DNA of 64,000 bases, taken from positions 6,883,501 to 6,947,500 of the forward strand of contig NZ_JACCFE010000002.1 of assembly GCF_014256275.1 (NCBI RefSeq). The letters are read 5' to 3'. Below, piece by piece: positions 1-9,064 of this stretch. The translations under genes were made by a program, and so were the position numbers. Positions within the stretch are counted from its first letter, which is position 1. The number at the start of each line of letters is the position of its first letter. The notes under the pieces are model-generated. The model ran no database searches. It was not told the origin of the DNA and worked only from the letters and a program-made list of their open reading frames with translations. Source of the stretch: Rhodococcus sp. 4CII (GTDB lineage Bacteria > Actinomycetota > Actinomycetes > Mycobacteriales > Mycobacteriaceae).

Positions 1-1433
1 GTGGTGATGGCGCTGATGATGCGTACCACTTCCGGGGCGGCCGTCCCGGGTTTGGTGCAGCCCGGATCCAGTCCGCAGATCCACCACTGGGTGCCGGTGG
101 AGAACACCGCGGCTCCACTCGGGGTGGTGTAGTAACTGGCGTCGGCGAAACCGGTTTTGCCCTGGCAGGTGAGCGGTGAATGGAACAACGCTTCGATCGG
201 GCGCGGCGTCGGCACGTCCAGGTCGATCTGCGCGTACTCGTTGCCGACCATGCCCGGCAGTTTCTGCCTGTCGGCCACGATCCCGTCGAGGAGCCAGTTC
301 TTCGCGTCGGACACCACCATGTCCGCCGTGACCGGGTTGCACTGGTAGTAGTTGCCCAGGATCACGCTCTCCGGCCGCGGATTCGGTGAGCTCCGCCATT
401 CCTGGGTGGCGTCGAGCGGATGAGTCCTACTGGCCGGGTCCTCGTCGAAGGACTTGTAGTCGACCTCGACACGGTTCGCGCCCACCGGCGAATCCTCGAA
501 CCGGATGTGCCGGTACATTTCGTTGCCGCCGAGGAACGCGAGGTTCACTCCCTGGTCGCGGGCGGCGGTGACGTTGTTGCGCATGTTCGCCGACCAGTAC
601 TCGTCGTGCCCGAGGGTGATCACCGCCGCCGCCCCGTCCAGCAGGTGCGGGTCCGCGTGCAGATCGACGTCGGTGACATACCCGAGCGGACGCCCGGAGC
701 GTTCGGCGAAGAGCAGGAACGGCATCTCGAAGTAGAGGAAGTCGCCAGCGCCCTGCATGGTGTCGGACTGGTAGGGGCGGTCGAAGCTGACCGCCCGGGA
801 CCGTTCCGATTTCTTCCCGCTGGGGCTGTCGTAGAGGCTGTAGCCACCCCACCGGTTGTAGGCCTGCCAGGTGGTGACCGCGTTGACGACGACGATACGG
901 CCGGCGTTCGACGGGGTCCGCACCGTGACCGGGACGAAGCGGCCGACGCCGGTGTCGCCGTCCAGTCGCAGCAGGTAGTCCCCTGGGTCCCACCCTTTGG
1001 TGTCGACGGTCAGGGTCGGCTGCCACTGGGCGGTGATGGTGTTGGTCGAGGGCTTTACCGCGGCGGCCGGTTGCTGCGATCCCGGGTGCGGATCCGACCG
1101 CCACACCTGGCGGGCCTCGGATCCGAGATAGTTCCCGATCCGGTAGGCGGTCACCGTGAAGGTGCGGGCGGTGGTCGAGACGTACAGGTGCAGCGGCTGT
1201 CCCGGGGTCACGCTCGTCTGATCGGCGTACCCCTCGATGGCGTGCTCGGAGCCCAGGTTCGCGATCCGCCAGTCCGGTGTCCCCTGAGGCGGCGGTGCGG
1301 CGGCCGCCTCAGGGGTGGACGTCGAGGCCTGCTCGGGTACCGCGTGCGGGGACATGGTCTGGCACGCAGCGACAACCCCAGAGACGAGCACGAGAACCGA
1401 GACGAGGACCGTGCGGCGGCGATGAGTGAGCAT
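1..1433 (-). CDS. DMFase-like large-subunit lipoprotein (partial, 3' end outside window)
   Basis: Reading the minus strand from the ATG at 1433 gives a basic N-terminus, a hydrophobic stretch and a lipobox VVAAC near residue 24, then a Pro/Ala-rich linker and a globular domain that runs off the left edge. The globular part contains runs such as VVNAVTTWQAYNRWGG, ITLGHDEYWS and LAFLGGNEMYR, typical of the C-terminal domain of N,N-dimethylformamidase beta-subunit-like proteins. Members of this family are often annotated as exported proteins without known substrate, so DMF hydrolysis is not implied. About 477 codons are visible. The frame stays open upstream of 1433 for some 80 codons, but the lipoprotein signal fixes the likely start. 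Expected location: outer face of the cytoplasmic membrane. Confidence 0.8.
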   Translation of the reverse strand, partial: MLTHRRRTVLVSVLVLVSGVVAACQTMSPHAVPEQASTSTPEAAAAPPPQGTPDWRIANLGSEHAIEGYADQTSVTPGQPLHLYVSTTARTFTVTAYRIGNYLGSEARQVWRSDPHPGSQQPAAAVKPSTNTITAQWQPTLTVDTKGWDPGDYLLRLDGDTGVGRFVPVTVRTPSNAGRIVVVNAVTTWQAYNRWGGYSLYDSPSGKKSERSRAVSFDRPYQSDTMQGAGDFLYFEMPFLLFAERSGRPLGYVTDVDLHADPHLLDGAAAVITLGHDEYWSANMRNNVTAARDQGVNLAFLGGNEMYRHIRFEDSPVGANRVEVDYKSFDEDPASRTHPLDATQEWRSSPNPRPESVILGNYYQCNPVTADMVVSDAKNWLLDGIVADRQKLPGMVGNEYAQIDLDVPTPRPIEALFHSPLTCQGKTGFADASYYTTPSGAAVFSTGTQWWICGLDPGCTKPGTAAPEVVRIISAIT

Positions 1434-1636
1434 CGCAACATTGTGCCCGGTCACGGTGAGCTCCCCAGGGGTGGTGTGGCCGTATCCGGAAAACGCTCCA
1501 GGCGGCGCGAACCCGATTCGCCGAATGCGGTAGACCTCAACGATGGTCCCTGTTGCCACGACGAGCGCGAGGGCGGGGACGAGCGTCGTGAGCGGACGTG
1601 TCTGCCGCTCGCGGAGATGGACCGCGGTGACGGCCA

Positions 1637-1721
1637 GTGCGGGCAGGTAACCTGCCAACAGGGCGAGCACCACGGCTCCGAACAGCAGTCACTACGGGGA
1701 GGTGAACCCGGACACGCTCAC
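1637..1721 (-). pseudogene. Remnant of VWA-protein N-terminus upstream of the lipoprotein gene
   Basis: Minus-strand translation from GTG 1721 reads VSVSGFTSP, two stops (TAG TGA), then LLFGAVVLALLAGYL. This parallels the first 25 residues of the intact VWA protein at 16383-17363 (MTLSGFTAPW then LLFAVAVVALLAGYL). Downstream similarity stops, so only the first membrane segment survives. The frame then continues openly into the lipoprotein gene at 1433, so it looks like a fusion or deletion scar. The rest of 1434-1998 shows no convincing gene apart from this fragment. Confidence 0.5.
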
Positions 1722-1998
1722 CGCCGGTGCCCTTCCCCGCACACCGACGCGGTGCGAGTCGGTGCTCGGTGGGCCGGTAGGTATGGCACCACTTTACGAA
1801 GGTGTCGGGGCGCGAACTCCTGTCGCTGCCCGCCGGACCCCGACGGTGCGGGTTTCCGGTGCTCGCGCAGCATCTCGGTGGGGTCCCGTCCGAAATTCCG
1901 ATTCGACCGGGTCATGGTGTGCCTGATGCACAGCGTGGGGCCCGTCGGTCGGCGGCAACGAGTAGAACGGTGATTGTGAGAGATCAGGAGTTCTGCGG

Positions 1999-3303
1999 GT
2001 GCACGTGTTGACCGATCTGTCGTTGCTGTCGGGGCCGGTGCCGCTGGTGGTGACCGTCATCGGAGGCGTGGGAGGAATCTGGTTGCTGACCGGGCGGGCG
2101 AGGTGGTTCCGTCGCCGGGCGATACCGCTGGCCGCCGCCGGGGCCGGGGTTCTCACCGGTTGCCTGTGGTTCGGGGTGGAGCGGGTGTGGCGTCCACTTC
2201 CCGACCCGATCCCCCTCACCGTCTACCTGTGGGTGGCCCTGGCGCTGTGGGCGGTGGCGTTGCTGGTGCCCCGCATTCTCACTGCCACTCGCCGGGTCCG
2301 GGCGGCGGCGGTGTCGGTGGTGGCCGCTGTCGCGGTGGTCGTCGCCGGCGCCGTCCAGGTCAATCTGTTCTTCGCTGCGTATCCCACGGTCGAGACCGCC
2401 GTCGGGCTCGAGCAGGCGACCCGCATCGACTTCCGGGCGGTTCCCCCGCCCACGCCGACACCGATCTCCGGTCGCCCCGTCGAATCGGTCTGGACACCAC
2501 CGGCGGACATGCCGAGGTCGGGCAGGGTGACGGCGGCAATCATCCCCGGTGACCGTTCCGGGTTCTCCGCTCGTCGCGCCGAAATCTATCTTCCCCCGGC
2601 CTATTTCACCGAGCCGCGACCGCAGTTTCCGGTACTGGTGCTGCTGGCCGGCCAACCCGGCCAGCCGAAGGACTGGCTCACCGGGGGCCGGCTCGCCGCC
2701 ACCATGGACGACTTTGCCCGCCATCACGGCGGGCTCGGACCGGTCGTGGTGGTCGCCGACTCGACCGGGTCGACCTGGGGCAACCCGCTCTGCGTCGATT
2801 CCCGTCTCGGTCACGCCGCCACCTACCTCGCCGAGGATGTGCCCGCCTGGACCACAGCGCACCTTCAGGTCGATCCCGACCCGGGCGGGTGGGCGATCGG
2901 CGGACTGTCGTTGGGAGGAACCTGCGCGCTGCAGATGGCCACCAATTACCCCCAGAGATATCCGACCTTCCTGGACCTCTCCGGAGACCCGGAGCCCACC
3001 CTCGGTGATCATCAGCGCACCCTGGACGCCGCGTTCGGCGGCAAGCAGTCCGCGTTCACCAGGGTCAATCCCCTCGATCTGCTTGCCGCGCATCGCTATC
3101 CCGGCTCGGCCGGTGTCTTTGTGGTCGGTAGTCACGACGACCAACTCAAACCGCGGATCCGCACAGCCAACGACGCCGCCAGGCGGGCGGGGATGGACGT
3201 GTCCTATGCGGAGGTCCGCGGTGGCCACAACTTCGCCGTCTGGTCCGCCGGGCTGTCCACCGAGATGGACTGGCTGGCGAGACGGCTCGGGCTGATCTCC
3301 TGA
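1999..3303 (+). CDS. Membrane-anchored alpha/beta-hydrolase (esterase D/antigen 85-like fold)
   Basis: 434 residues. The N-terminal 125 residues hold about four membrane helices (around 10-30, 42-60, 72-92 and 104-126). They are followed by an extracellular esterase domain with the nucleophile motif GLSLGG (Ser about 304), an acid region near GSHDDQ and a C-terminal HNF (His about 410). This arrangement is common in actinobacterial putative esterases related to the mycolyltransferase/esterase D superfamily. Acyl transfer or ester hydrolysis on envelope lipids is an inference. GTG 1999 is preceded by CAGGAG at 1985-1990, which supports the start. It is transcribed away from the lipoprotein gene, leaving a divergent gap at 1722-1998 with no clear promoter. 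Confidence 0.8.
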   Translation: MHVLTDLSLLSGPVPLVVTVIGGVGGIWLLTGRARWFRRRAIPLAAAGAGVLTGCLWFGVERVWRPLPDPIPLTVYLWVALALWAVALLVPRILTATRRVRAAAVSVVAAVAVVVAGAVQVNLFFAAYPTVETAVGLEQATRIDFRAVPPPTPTPISGRPVESVWTPPADMPRSGRVTAAIIPGDRSGFSARRAEIYLPPAYFTEPRPQFPVLVLLAGQPGQPKDWLTGGRLAATMDDFARHHGGLGPVVVVADSTGSTWGNPLCVDSRLGHAATYLAEDVPAWTTAHLQVDPDPGGWAIGGLSLGGTCALQMATNYPQRYPTFLDLSGDPEPTLGDHQRTLDAAFGGKQSAFTRVNPLDLLAAHRYPGSAGVFVVGSHDDQLKPRIRTANDAARRAGMDVSYAEVRGGHNFAVWSAGLSTEMDWLARRLGLIS

Positions 3304-3499
3304 CCCTTCGGCGTTCAGCTGCCTGCGGATGCTGCAGTTCGTTCCGGCGAGGCCAGGGATCGATGATCGGCGCACACCACCTTCGCCGCCGACCACAATT
3401 TTCGGGCTCAGCTGTGCTGACAGTTTCGCTGATCCTGCAGCCGCACCTGCACCTCCCCCTGTGCTGCGAAGGGGGCGGGGCCGGTGCACACTTGTTCTG

Positions 3500-4222
3500 A
3501 TGGAGGTCCCTCTCTCGTCACGTCTTCGATCCTTTCCGCGGGCCGCGTGGACCTATGTTCGGCGGGCACCCGGTACCTACATCTGGCTGGCGATACTCCT
3601 GGTCACATCGGTGGTGATGAGGCACCTGCCCCCGGACGTCCTGGACGTGGTGCTGGGTAATCGTTCGACCAACTTGCATCATCTTGCCGAGGACCCGGTT
3701 CGGGTACTGATCTCGAGCGCCTTCTGGCTCGCCGGCGGCGGCTGGTTCACCTACTTCATCTCGTTCAACGTCTTCCACGTGCCAGCGGAGCGTTGGCTGG
3801 GGACACTTCGGTGGTTGTGCGTGGTGGTCATCGCGCACGTCGGTGCGACATACCTCAGTGAAGGGGCGCTGTACTGGGCGATCCGCCGCGGCTACGCTCC
3901 CGCGTCCGCGGCCGCCACCCTCGATTACGGTGTCAGCTACGGACTGGCCGGGGTGATTGCGGTGCTCACCTACCGGATCGCCGCGCCGTGGCGCTACCTC
4001 TATGTCGCGGGGGTGCTGACATTCTTCGGGGTCCCGCTGTTCGTGGATCTGAACTTCACGGCGGTCGGGCACTTCGCCGCGGCACTTCTCGGTCTGGGGT
4101 GTTACCCGCTTGTCCGGTCACGCCCGGGCACCTGGTCCCCGGTCGAGGTGGTCCGAAATGCGCGGAGGTGCGGGGCGAGGCGTAGACAGTGCCGCTTGCG
4201 GAACCCTGCGGTCGCCCGATAG
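3500..4222 (+). CDS. Rhomboid-like polytopic membrane protein
   Basis: 240 residues with about six hydrophobic segments. It has a serine in VSYG (about residue 146) and a histidine in GHFAA in the last helix (about 191), which match the spacing of a rhomboid Ser/His dyad, although the classic GxSG is altered to GVSYG. It belongs with actinobacterial rhomboid-like proteins whose protease activity is unproven. The frame is open 57 codons upstream. ATG 3500 is chosen because the upstream part is Pro-rich and unlike a membrane protein. The C-terminus after residue 215 is Arg-rich and may be a degenerate tail. The 196-bp gap after the esterase gene shows no clear terminator. Confidence 0.65.
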   Translation: MEVPLSSRLRSFPRAAWTYVRRAPGTYIWLAILLVTSVVMRHLPPDVLDVVLGNRSTNLHHLAEDPVRVLISSAFWLAGGGWFTYFISFNVFHVPAERWLGTLRWLCVVVIAHVGATYLSEGALYWAIRRGYAPASAAATLDYGVSYGLAGVIAVLTYRIAAPWRYLYVAGVLTFFGVPLFVDLNFTAVGHFAAALLGLGCYPLVRSRPGTWSPVEVVRNARRCGARRRQCRLRNPAVAR

Positions 4223-4254
4223 GCCGGGGCAACGCCGGCCGCGAGCCACCGAAC

Positions 4255-4395
4255 GACACCTTATCGGTGCACTCACGTTCGATCGCCCGCGACGAGCGCA
4301 CTCCGGTGGTGTCGCCATAGAGCAGGATCCGCACCATCAGCCGCGGATCGTAGGGCAGTGCGCCGCGGCCGTCGGCGTATGCGGCGTTAGATCCG
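4255..4395 (-). pseudogene. Transposase fragment (IS1182/IS5-like N-terminal domain)
   Basis: Minus-strand translation includes LPYDPRLMVRILLYGDTTG followed by VRSSRAIERECTDKVSF, the characteristic DUF772-type N-terminal segment of IS1182/IS5-related transposases. Only about 45 codons are recognisable. No catalytic DDE core and no inverted repeats are visible, so it is a relic of an insertion rather than a mobile element. Confidence 0.65.
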
Positions 4396-4529
4396 CGACA
4401 GGTCCAGGCGCTCGTCGACCGGCTTGTCCACCGGACTTCGCCACCGCAGAATGCGTATCGATTTGCCGTTCGGGTTCAACCTCGAACAACCCATTCCCAC
4501 CGAGATCATCAGTGGTGGGTTCGGTTCGC

Positions 4530-4634
4530 AGGGGGCGAGAATTTTCGAGGACCGCCCCGACCTCGACCACCAGCGCGCCGCCGGGGACCAGCGCAACGCC
4601 GTCGACGACCGCGGTGCCGACACCCACACCGTGA
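4530..4634 (+). pseudogene. Orphan C-terminal tail copy of the 13.1-kb His-rich membrane protein
   Basis: The plus-strand reading ending at 4634 is RTAPTSTTSAPPGTSATPS followed by TTAVPTPTP and a stop. The last 28 residues of the intact protein at 13114-13512 are almost the same. Nucleotides past the stop are also similar. The body of the gene is absent here. The remaining DNA at 4396-4961 has no other recognisable gene. Confidence 0.4.
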
Positions 4635-4961
4635 CGTTCGCTCTCGACGAACATTGTTCTTCGCCATGGGTATCGAGTCGCGGCTTGCCCGAATTCCGTG
4701 ACAGATGCGGCAGGCGTGGCCCTCGACTCGAGGGCGGCGCCGACGCCGGCATGCGCGGCAGGAAGAATCCGTGGCGAGGAGTCATCCTCCTCGGCCGCTC
4801 GACGTTCCACCGATTCGGGGGACGGCGGCGATCCCCGAGGCGACGGTTCGGCTTCAGCTCGAGCGCTGACCGCTTCCAGGCTCACCGGGTCAGCGCCCTG
4901 CATGGCATCGGCCGCCCGATACCGATCGGGCGGCCGATGAGCTCTGTTACGACGTGACGGA

Positions 4962-5678
4962 TTAGTTGAGTTTCTGTGGTACACCGTAGGTCGTGACGGT
5001 GTCACCCTGCGCGGTGACCGCGGTCGCGTACGGCCGGATGGTGACCGCCCCGAGCGCACCGGAGATGGACCCGTGGATGCCCTGCAATCGCACGCTGGCG
5101 GCCGGTCCGTCGAACGACTGGTTCTCCAGGAGCGGAACGGTGGTGATGCCGCCGGGCTTGAGGTCGATGTCCAGTTCCTGGGACGGGATGATGTCCCCTG
5201 CGAGGTCGGCGTGGTTCGACGCGTGCAAGTCCAGCGAGGGTGTCGGGACGAGGCCGAGGTCGATTCCGTTGCTCGCGCCGATCACGAACCCGAGGCCGGG
5301 CGAGTGAAGCACGATGGTGGCGCCGGACAATGCGATCGGGTAGCCGATCTGGTAGCCGATGGCGAGTTTGGTGCCCTTGAACCCCGCGGCGTTGGGCCCG
5401 GTGATATTGACCCCGGCGTACCCGTTGTGGAAGAACTCCACCGACGTGGGTACACCATCGAGTGGTGGAACGACCTGGAACTGGGTGTCGCCCTGTAAGA
5501 CCTCGATGCGATTGCCTCGCGCGTCGACGACCGAACTGGAATTGTCCACCCCGGCTGAGGCGGTGCCACCGCCCATGACAACCGAAAGGACGGCGATCGC
5601 GGCCACCGCCAGTGTTCGCTTCATGCGCTTGTGCCCGGTCCGTGATGGGCTGACGTTCGTCATACCGACCCCATTCAT
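4962..5678 (-). CDS. MspA-family outer-membrane porin
   Basis: A signal peptide (MKRTLAVAAIAVLSVVMGGG then TASA) is followed by a mature domain of about 190 residues with MspA-family landmarks: a GYQIGY segment, alternating beta-strand pattern, and the C-terminal TVTTYGVPQKLN, comparable with the TTYG end of MspA. The protein would form a channel in the mycolate outer membrane for small hydrophilic solutes. The first ATG (5678) places 18 residues before the signal peptide. ATG 5624, immediately before MKRTL, is the more natural start; neither has a strong Shine-Dalgarno. It is distinct in sequence from the two nearly identical porins at 29.3 and 34.2 kb. Confidence 0.88.
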   Translation of the reverse strand: MNGVGMTNVSPSRTGHKRMKRTLAVAAIAVLSVVMGGGTASAGVDNSSSVVDARGNRIEVLQGDTQFQVVPPLDGVPTSVEFFHNGYAGVNITGPNAAGFKGTKLAIGYQIGYPIALSGATIVLHSPGLGFVIGASNGIDLGLVPTPSLDLHASNHADLAGDIIPSQELDIDLKPGGITTVPLLENQSFDGPAASVRLQGIHGSISGALGAVTIRPYATAVTAQGDTVTTYGVPQKLN

Positions 5679-5808
5679 GCTGGATTCCCGACGAAATGTG
5701 TAGGTGCTGAGGGTAACCAGTGAGAGGGGAGGATGCTCGCCGTATCAGTGAAATCGGTCTTCGAATCGCGTCCGCGAGGATTGCTTCCCCGCGAGTGAGC
5801 ACACCGAA

Positions 5809-5848
5809 GGCTCCCACCGGTGATCTGGGGTCACCACCGGCGGGAGCC
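5809..5848. terminator. Hairpin terminator upstream of regulatory module 1
   Basis: GGCTCCC and GGGAGCC arms with nearly complementary CCGGTG/CACC interiors form a long GC stem around TGGGG. The same stem sequence recurs at 9845-9884 before module 3, so it seems to be part of the duplicated unit. Confidence 0.6.
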
Positions 5849-5977
5849 CGATTGCACCGGGGGTCCCGCCTTCTCCTCGGAACGATCCCCGGATGTACTG
5901 ATGTTCGGCTACAGCGATCGACAGATCTTGAATGTAATTCCACTGCAAACAGATACGGAACGCTCCGGCCCGGTGAT

Positions 5978-6072
5978 TCTCAGCGTAGTCTCAGCCACAC
6001 CCGGCAGCCAGTGCCGCTGCCGACGGGCACTCCCGGTCTCTCAGCGTCCTCACAGGGTGTCGGGTGCATACT
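5978..6072 (+). promoter_or_regulatory. Regulatory module 1: two PhoP-like direct-repeat boxes plus -10
   Basis: Box A at 5978-5995 is TCTCAGC-GTAG-TCTCAGC. Box B at 6039-6056 is TCTCAGC-GTCC-TCACAGG. Exactly 10 bp after box B lies CATACT at 6067-6072, a plausible -10, so box B would sit on the -35 region. A 7-4-7 direct repeat is the architecture reported for mycobacterial PhoP (TCACAGC-N4-TCACAGC). Downstream, 6073-6571 holds no recognisable gene; the first clear start is 6572, with a long leader. Confidence 0.6.
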
Positions 6073-6571
6073 TCGCAGTCGACCTGAGTTCGTCCAGCCG
6101 GTCCGGCGTGCAACCGAAGAACGGAGACTTATCGCCACCCACCGAGCGAGGGTAGTTGCTCACTCGTGCAACAGATTCGGCGGCCTGTCGGCTCTTCGCG
6201 CAAGGGTGTCCGCACGACATCGAATCGCTTATGACGTTTCGCCAGAATAGATCTCGTGCTGTGAGGGTTCTTCCGGTGCGGTGTGACGCTCGGGTGGGCG
6301 CGGTCATGTCGACGTTTGTATGGTGGGGGACCGGTCCAGATTGAGCGTCGATGGTGTGGGGTAGCTGTGCGCTCCCTGCGGATCCGCCGAGCCCGCCCCA
6401 AACTCGGCACCGGGTGAGGTAGTCGCACTTCCTGGAGCGGTGGCAGGTAACAGTTAGATTACGGAGCGGTCACGAATCGGGTACCCTCGACAGGGGTCGA
6501 CGCCACCGGGCTCCGGGGATCGATATGCCCACCCGCCAGCGCCCACGCCGCGCATTCGCAGGAAGCAGAGT

Positions 6572-7318
6572 ATGACGACGCACGATTATCGACGGATTGC
6601 CGGCGGCATCCTGTGGACCCTTGCCATCGGGTATCTGCTATCGGAGACCCTGACTGCAGAGGCGTGGACCACGCCGTACAGCTTCGTCTACAACTCGATC
6701 AGCGACCTCGGTGTCACCAACTGCAGCCAGGTGTGTTCCCCGCTTCATTCGTTCATGAACCTGTCCTTCGTCGCCATCGGATTCCTGATGACGGTGGGCG
6801 CGATTCTCCTACGCGGACACCTGCCGCGCGGCCGCCTACACCGATGGACGATGACCCTGGCAGTCGTCACCGGACTGAGCACCGCTGCGACGGGGCTGTT
6901 CCCTGCGAACTACGGGCCCCTGATCCACCTGGCCGCCGTGCTGCCCGCGTTCGTGGCTCGACACGTCGTGCTCGGCCTCGTCGCGTGGGGACTGTGGGAC
7001 CGGAGGCGATGGACGGCGATCTGGTCGACCGTGTGCGCTCTCGCCGGACTTGCCGGTGGGATACTTCTCGCCTTTCCGAATGTGCACTTCGGCCTGACCG
7101 AGCGGATCATTCTGTATCCGTTGCCGATCTGGATGGTGGTGACCGGGGCGATGGTGTTGCTGTCGATGGTGCGCGGAGCCGCATTTCCTCCGCTGGAGGA
7201 GAAGGCTGATGCCCCGCGTCGTATCTCCGCGGATCCCGCGGCCGACCACGGTCGGCGTCTAGCGGGTCACGTCAGTCGGCCGGCTGGACAGCTGGCGCCT
7301 CCGTGTCGAGTTTCCTGA
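6572..7318 (+). CDS. DUF998 family integral membrane protein
   Basis: 248 residues with about six transmembrane segments. It contains the family-typical YNSISDLGV and SPLHSFMNLSFVAIG motifs of DUF998 proteins; their function is unknown. ATG 6572 follows AGGAAGCAG at 6560-6568, a good ribosome site. After residue about 210 the sequence becomes hydrophilic and Arg/Pro-rich, beyond the usual family end, so the tail may have been acquired by read-through of an older stop. It is the first intact gene downstream of regulatory module 1, about 500 bp away. Confidence 0.75.
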   Translation: MTTHDYRRIAGGILWTLAIGYLLSETLTAEAWTTPYSFVYNSISDLGVTNCSQVCSPLHSFMNLSFVAIGFLMTVGAILLRGHLPRGRLHRWTMTLAVVTGLSTAATGLFPANYGPLIHLAAVLPAFVARHVVLGLVAWGLWDRRRWTAIWSTVCALAGLAGGILLAFPNVHFGLTERIILYPLPIWMVVTGAMVLLSMVRGAAFPPLEEKADAPRRISADPAADHGRRLAGHVSRPAGQLAPPCRVS

Positions 7319-7386
7319 TTCGAGGGCTCCTCGGGATATCTGCGGCCCCCATCACGGACACCGAACAGCCGTTTACTCCAGATCAG

Positions 7387-7548
7387 TCACACGACGGCGG
7401 CGATGTTGACGAGTAACAGGCTGGGAAGTTCGTCGTCGAATGCCTCTTTCACATGAATCTTCGACGTCCGGAGCTGAATAGTCCCCACGGCCAACCAGAA
7501 GCAGCACGATCGCTCGGATCATTCGGTCGATCGCGTGCAGGCGCATGT
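7387..7548 (-). pseudogene. Membrane-protein remnant (DUF2127-like?)
   Basis: The minus strand gives MRLHAIDRMIRAIVLL in one frame and FWLAVGTIQLRTSKIHVKEA followed by FDDELPSLLLVNIAAVV and a stop in another. Joined by one frameshift they resemble the first part of a small multi-pass protein of the DUF2127 type. The assignment is tentative. No other gene is visible in 7319-7690. Confidence 0.25.
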
Positions 7549-7699
7549 CAGCCGATCCCGCAGCAGGCGCCGATGCGGAACCTCCGGGGGCCTAATCGGC
7601 CGGTCCCGAGGCTTTCGACGGGCCGGGAAGGAAGTTGGCGCAGCGCAGACACCCGCCATGCTTCACCCGCCGGCGTGTCCACCCGCGACCGGCCCGCAA

Positions 7700-8080
7700 C
7701 GCCGGTTCGTCCGGGGTCGGTGAGTCCTTCTGCTCCTCCGGAAGCCGGAGCGGCATCCGCCGACGCGACCATGACCGCGATCGGCAGACGGGGCCAAGTG
7801 ACCGTGATCGCGAAGGGCGACGACGCGGCACTACATTGTGATTTCAGCGTCCTGGACCCATCCAGAGCGACGATCTCGTCAAAAGAGGTCACTCTGGCGC
7901 CGAAGGCGACGCAGACCGTCAAGCTCACCAGCATCCCCTCGGGGGAGCCTCTGCACAGTCGTCATGGATTGCACCGGCCAGAACACGACATCGGTTGAAA
8001 GCGTCGCAGTCCGTCCTTCGCCCGACCCCGCTGATCTGATCGACCCCAACAGGGAGACTGCCGAACGCCGAAGTTATTGA
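7700..8080 (+). pseudogene. Frameshifted small secreted-type protein
   Basis: One frame reads SADATMTAIGRRGQVTVIAK, then a beta-rich segment (LHCDFSVLDPS, KEVTLAPKATQTVKLTSIPS). It loses sense after a run of five G at 7940-7944. In the next frame the sense resumes as SLCTVVMDCTGQNTTSVESV and ends at a stop at 8080. Removing one G restores a single reading. The two cysteines suggest an exported protein. No intact signal peptide could be found upstream. I do not recognise the family. The 8081-8340 stretch holds only the upstream part of regulatory module 2. Confidence 0.45.
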
Positions 8081-8340
8081 ATTCGTTCCACACCAATCAC
8101 GTCGGAAACAACGGCCCATCATCGCGAAGACCTCGCACACCTGCATCCACCACGCGCGGGCCGAACCCGCCCACGTGCTTCCGGTGGAGGTGAGGCGACA
8201 TCGAGCACTGACCGCAGCACCGAGCCCCGCGTCGCCTGTGGTGAGGATAGGTGCGCCGCCTCGTATCGGTTGCAGCGAACGACGGCGGCTTGCGAATAGT
8301 ATTTCAGCGCAATCCCATAAGGAAGGACGTACGTCGCCGT

Positions 8341-8444
8341 TCTCAGCGCGTTCTCAGCGACCACTCCGTTCCCTGAAGCTGCTTGACCCTCCACACAGGT
8401 GGACGTGACTTCTCAGCGTTTTCACAGGAGTCGAGATGCATACT
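8341..8444 (+). promoter_or_regulatory. Regulatory module 2: two PhoP-like boxes plus -10
   Basis: Box A at 8341-8358 is TCTCAGC-GCGT-TCTCAGC. Box B at 8411-8428 is TCTCAGC-GTTT-TCACAGG. CATACT follows at 8439-8444, again after exactly 10 bp. Upstream, GTATCGGTTGCAGCGA at about 8264 is shared with module 3. The module drives the polysaccharide deacetylase remnant that follows. Confidence 0.6.
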
Positions 8445-8589
8445 CCGAGAGGCGAACTGTGTTGTTGGTGGGTGGCCTCGAAAGAGTCCCGCTCGCACTG
8501 CTCTCTCCATTTCCGATCTACGTATGCAATCAGCGGCCGCGCGACGGCAGGCGAAGCAATGCCCCGATCGCCCCGAGCCGGGCCACCCT

Positions 8590-9064
8590 CGGTACCCGCG
8601 CCCCTCCGGCGAGTCCGCCGGTATTACCGCCACCGCCGCCGGCGTCGAGGGTCCGGTTACCCGGCGGCGGCGCGTTGACCACTGCCGGGCACGGGGGATC
8701 TTCTCGTGCTCACCGTCGACGACGGTGTGAACAGCGAGGTCGTCCGCCTCTACACCCAATTCGCGAAGGACACGGGCATCCGACTCATCTATTTCGTGTT
8801 CCGTACGGCAACCGGAACGATGCGGTGGCCCCGAGCCTCGGATACACCGTCCCCACCCTGTGGTTCGGATCCTTGTCCGACTCCCAGCTGATCACCGAGG
8901 ACTATCTGATGCAGATGGCCGACAAGTACTTCACCCCGCAGGCAATCGTCATCGGACACCTCAATTACCTGCCCGTCACCCACGTGTATCCGCATCTCGT
9001 CCAGATCATCCGCGACCGCAAACTCCGAACCGTCACTCTCCACGACGTCTTCCTTCAGCCATAA
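8590..9064 (+). pseudogene. Polysaccharide deacetylase, frameshifted and internally deleted
   Basis: Three fragments in different frames line up with one NodB-type deacetylase: RLPGGGALTT near 8650-8680, then LLVLTVDDGVNSEVVRLYTQ ending in GIRLIYFVF near 8700-8800, and finally PYGNRNDAVAPSLGYTVP through LRTVTLHDVFLQP to the stop at 9064. About 80 residues between the second and third pieces are missing. The gap includes the HxxxH-type metal ligands expected of the family. The fragment keeps the first catalytic Asp pair (TVDDG). An intact protein would deacetylate wall or surface glycans. This copy cannot be active. Confidence 0.7.

Noticed and set aside
420..1973. Long plus-strand open frame (517 codons) opposite the lipoprotein gene
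   Set aside because: Its translation is Arg/Gly/Val-rich without domains; the minus strand has a signal lipobox and a recognisable family. It is a shadow frame caused by high GC.
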